Origin: an uncultured Campylobacter sp.
Lineage (GTDB): Bacteria; Campylobacterota; Campylobacteria; Campylobacterales; Campylobacteraceae
Length of the DNA: 13,525 nucleotides
Assembly (NCBI RefSeq): GCF_938031315.1
Contig: NZ_CALHHT010000424.1
Span: 1-13,525 of the forward strand
Direction: 5' to 3'
In this document: piece by piece, positions 12,885 to 13,525 of the stretch
Position numbering within the stretch: the first letter of the stretch is position 1
Layout: each line of letters opens with the position of its first letter
Position numbers and translations under genes: made by a program
The notes under the pieces: generated by a model
What the model saw: only the letters and a program-made list of their open reading frames with translations
The model's database searches: none
Told to the model about the DNA's origin: nothing

Positions 12885-13517
12885 ATGAAAAATTTTAAAA
12901 TAAGTTTTTTCGTGATCTTGCTGTGTGCCTTTTTAGCGGGCTGCGCTGCGCTTAAAGGCTCTAAAAGCACGGATAATTCGGCACTTGCCGGAGGCATAGA
13001 TCATGCTGGGTATCCAAACGCATATCTGGAGCGCATCGCAGGCGAAAGCATCGCCGATCTACTCTCGAAGCGCATAGTCGGTAAGAAAGGCGGTAGATTC
13101 AGCGTCGTCGGCATCGAGCCACTGGATGGAACGAACGCGCACGGCGTGGATGCGGAATTTTTGAGTAAAAAAATTAGAATTTCACTGCTGCATTCAGGCA
13201 AAGCAGTCGTCACAGACGCCCCAAGTAAAGATGAACTCGTATTTAGCAACGATGGCGTAAGCCGTGGCTATCACGCCGTAGAAAGCGGCTCGATCTACGC
13301 GCCGGATTACATCTTGGTAGGTAAAATTTTACCGCAAAGCCCCACTGTGGCAAACGACGGTAAGGCAGGATCTAAAAAATCAAAAAATTTAAATTCTGCA
13401 GCTAAAAATTCTACCGCGCAAGCAAGCGAAAGCCTACTTTTAGAGCTTTCGATGATAGATACTCGCAACAACAAAAGCGTGTGGAAATATAAAAAAGCGC
13501 TTCAAAAGCAAATTTAA
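12885..13517 (+). CDS. LpoB-like outer-membrane lipoprotein (putative penicillin-binding protein activator)
   Basis: This is a 210-aa lipoprotein. It has a signal peptide at 1-19 with lipobox FLAGC, so it is lipidated at C20 and probably outer-membrane anchored. The body resembles the LpoB/CsgG-like fold: an amphipathic helix (ESIADLLSKRI, 53-63), a strand (RFSVVGIEPLDG, 71-82), a helix plus strand (FLSKKIRISLLHSGKAVVTD, 92-111), APDYILVGKI (138-147) and a final LLLELSMIDTRNNKSVWKY hairpin (184-202). LpoB activates the bifunctional peptidoglycan synthase PBP1b in E. coli. Whether this one does is inference. Between the last two strands, residues 148-182 hold a Lys/Ser/Asn/Ala-rich low-complexity insert. 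The start has a weak GGA site. The stop is 8 bases before the window edge, so a downstream partner is not visible. Confidence 0.62.
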   Translation: MKNFKISFFVILLCAFLAGCAALKGSKSTDNSALAGGIDHAGYPNAYLERIAGESIADLLSKRIVGKKGGRFSVVGIEPLDGTNAHGVDAEFLSKKIRISLLHSGKAVVTDAPSKDELVFSNDGVSRGYHAVESGSIYAPDYILVGKILPQSPTVANDGKAGSKKSKNLNSAAKNSTAQASESLLLELSMIDTRNNKSVWKYKKALQKQI

Positions 13518-13525
13518 GGAATTTT

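Noticed and set aside
1..13525. CRISPR array, tRNA, rRNA or transposase
   Set aside because: No regularly spaced repeats, no tRNA-like cloverleaf ending in CCA, and no transposase motifs were found by eye on either strand.

Overview
The window looks like a chromosomal segment of a Campylobacter-type bacterium (Campylobacterota), probably one of the more GC-rich, anaerobically respiring oral/gut species such as the C. gracilis, C. concisus or C. rectus group. This is an inference from the dense AAATTT/AAAATTTT words, the periodic A+T-rich promoters with TATAAT-like -10 boxes, the carboxyspermidine-type polyamine gene nspC, the long epsilon-type formate dehydrogenase cytochrome b, and the nrdB/pcm neighbourhood. 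No identification search could be run.

Layout. 64-2723 (minus) is a selenium/formate block: fdhC (formate dehydrogenase cytochrome b subunit), yedF (TusA-like selenium protein) and selD (selenophosphate synthase). selD starts at 1086, overlapping yedF by ATGA, and reads through an in-frame TGA at codon 17, exactly the catalytic Cys/Sec position, so SelD appears to be a selenoprotein. 2820-3974 (minus) is nspC for spermidine synthesis. Divergent from it is moaD-moaE (4062-4808, plus), the two molybdopterin synthase subunits, whose cofactor is what formate dehydrogenase needs. 4861-5373 (minus) is an AT-rich, unrecognised 170-aa gene. 5440-7242 (minus) is an orphan McrB-like AAA+ protein with a degraded catalytic site and no McrC partner in view. 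7395-8030 is pcm and 8178-9200 is nrdB, the class Ia ribonucleotide reductase small subunit, with a strong terminator-like hairpin between them. 9201-9660 holds no confident gene. 9661-12713 (minus) is a class III (anaerobic) ribonucleotide reductase operon, nrdD, then a 54-aa ORF, then nrdG. 12885-13517 (plus) is an LpoB-like lipoprotein gene.

The two most interesting points are both hidden by simple ORF calling. First, selD is recoded: calling it from the internal GTG at 903 removes the glycine-rich loop, the catalytic selenocysteine and Lys20. Second, the class III reductase is split. The 702-aa NrdD stops just after its zinc-binding Cys/His cluster, and the glycyl-radical loop (RVMGYLRP) is encoded on a separate 54-aa ORF 39 bases downstream, with its own Shine-Dalgarno and in the same frame but beyond two TAA stops.

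Functionally, most of the window serves low-oxygen life: formate respiration (FdhC, selenium supply, molybdopterin) and deoxynucleotide synthesis with (NrdB) or without (NrdD/NrdG) oxygen. The 4.86-7.24 kb stretch is the accessory part.
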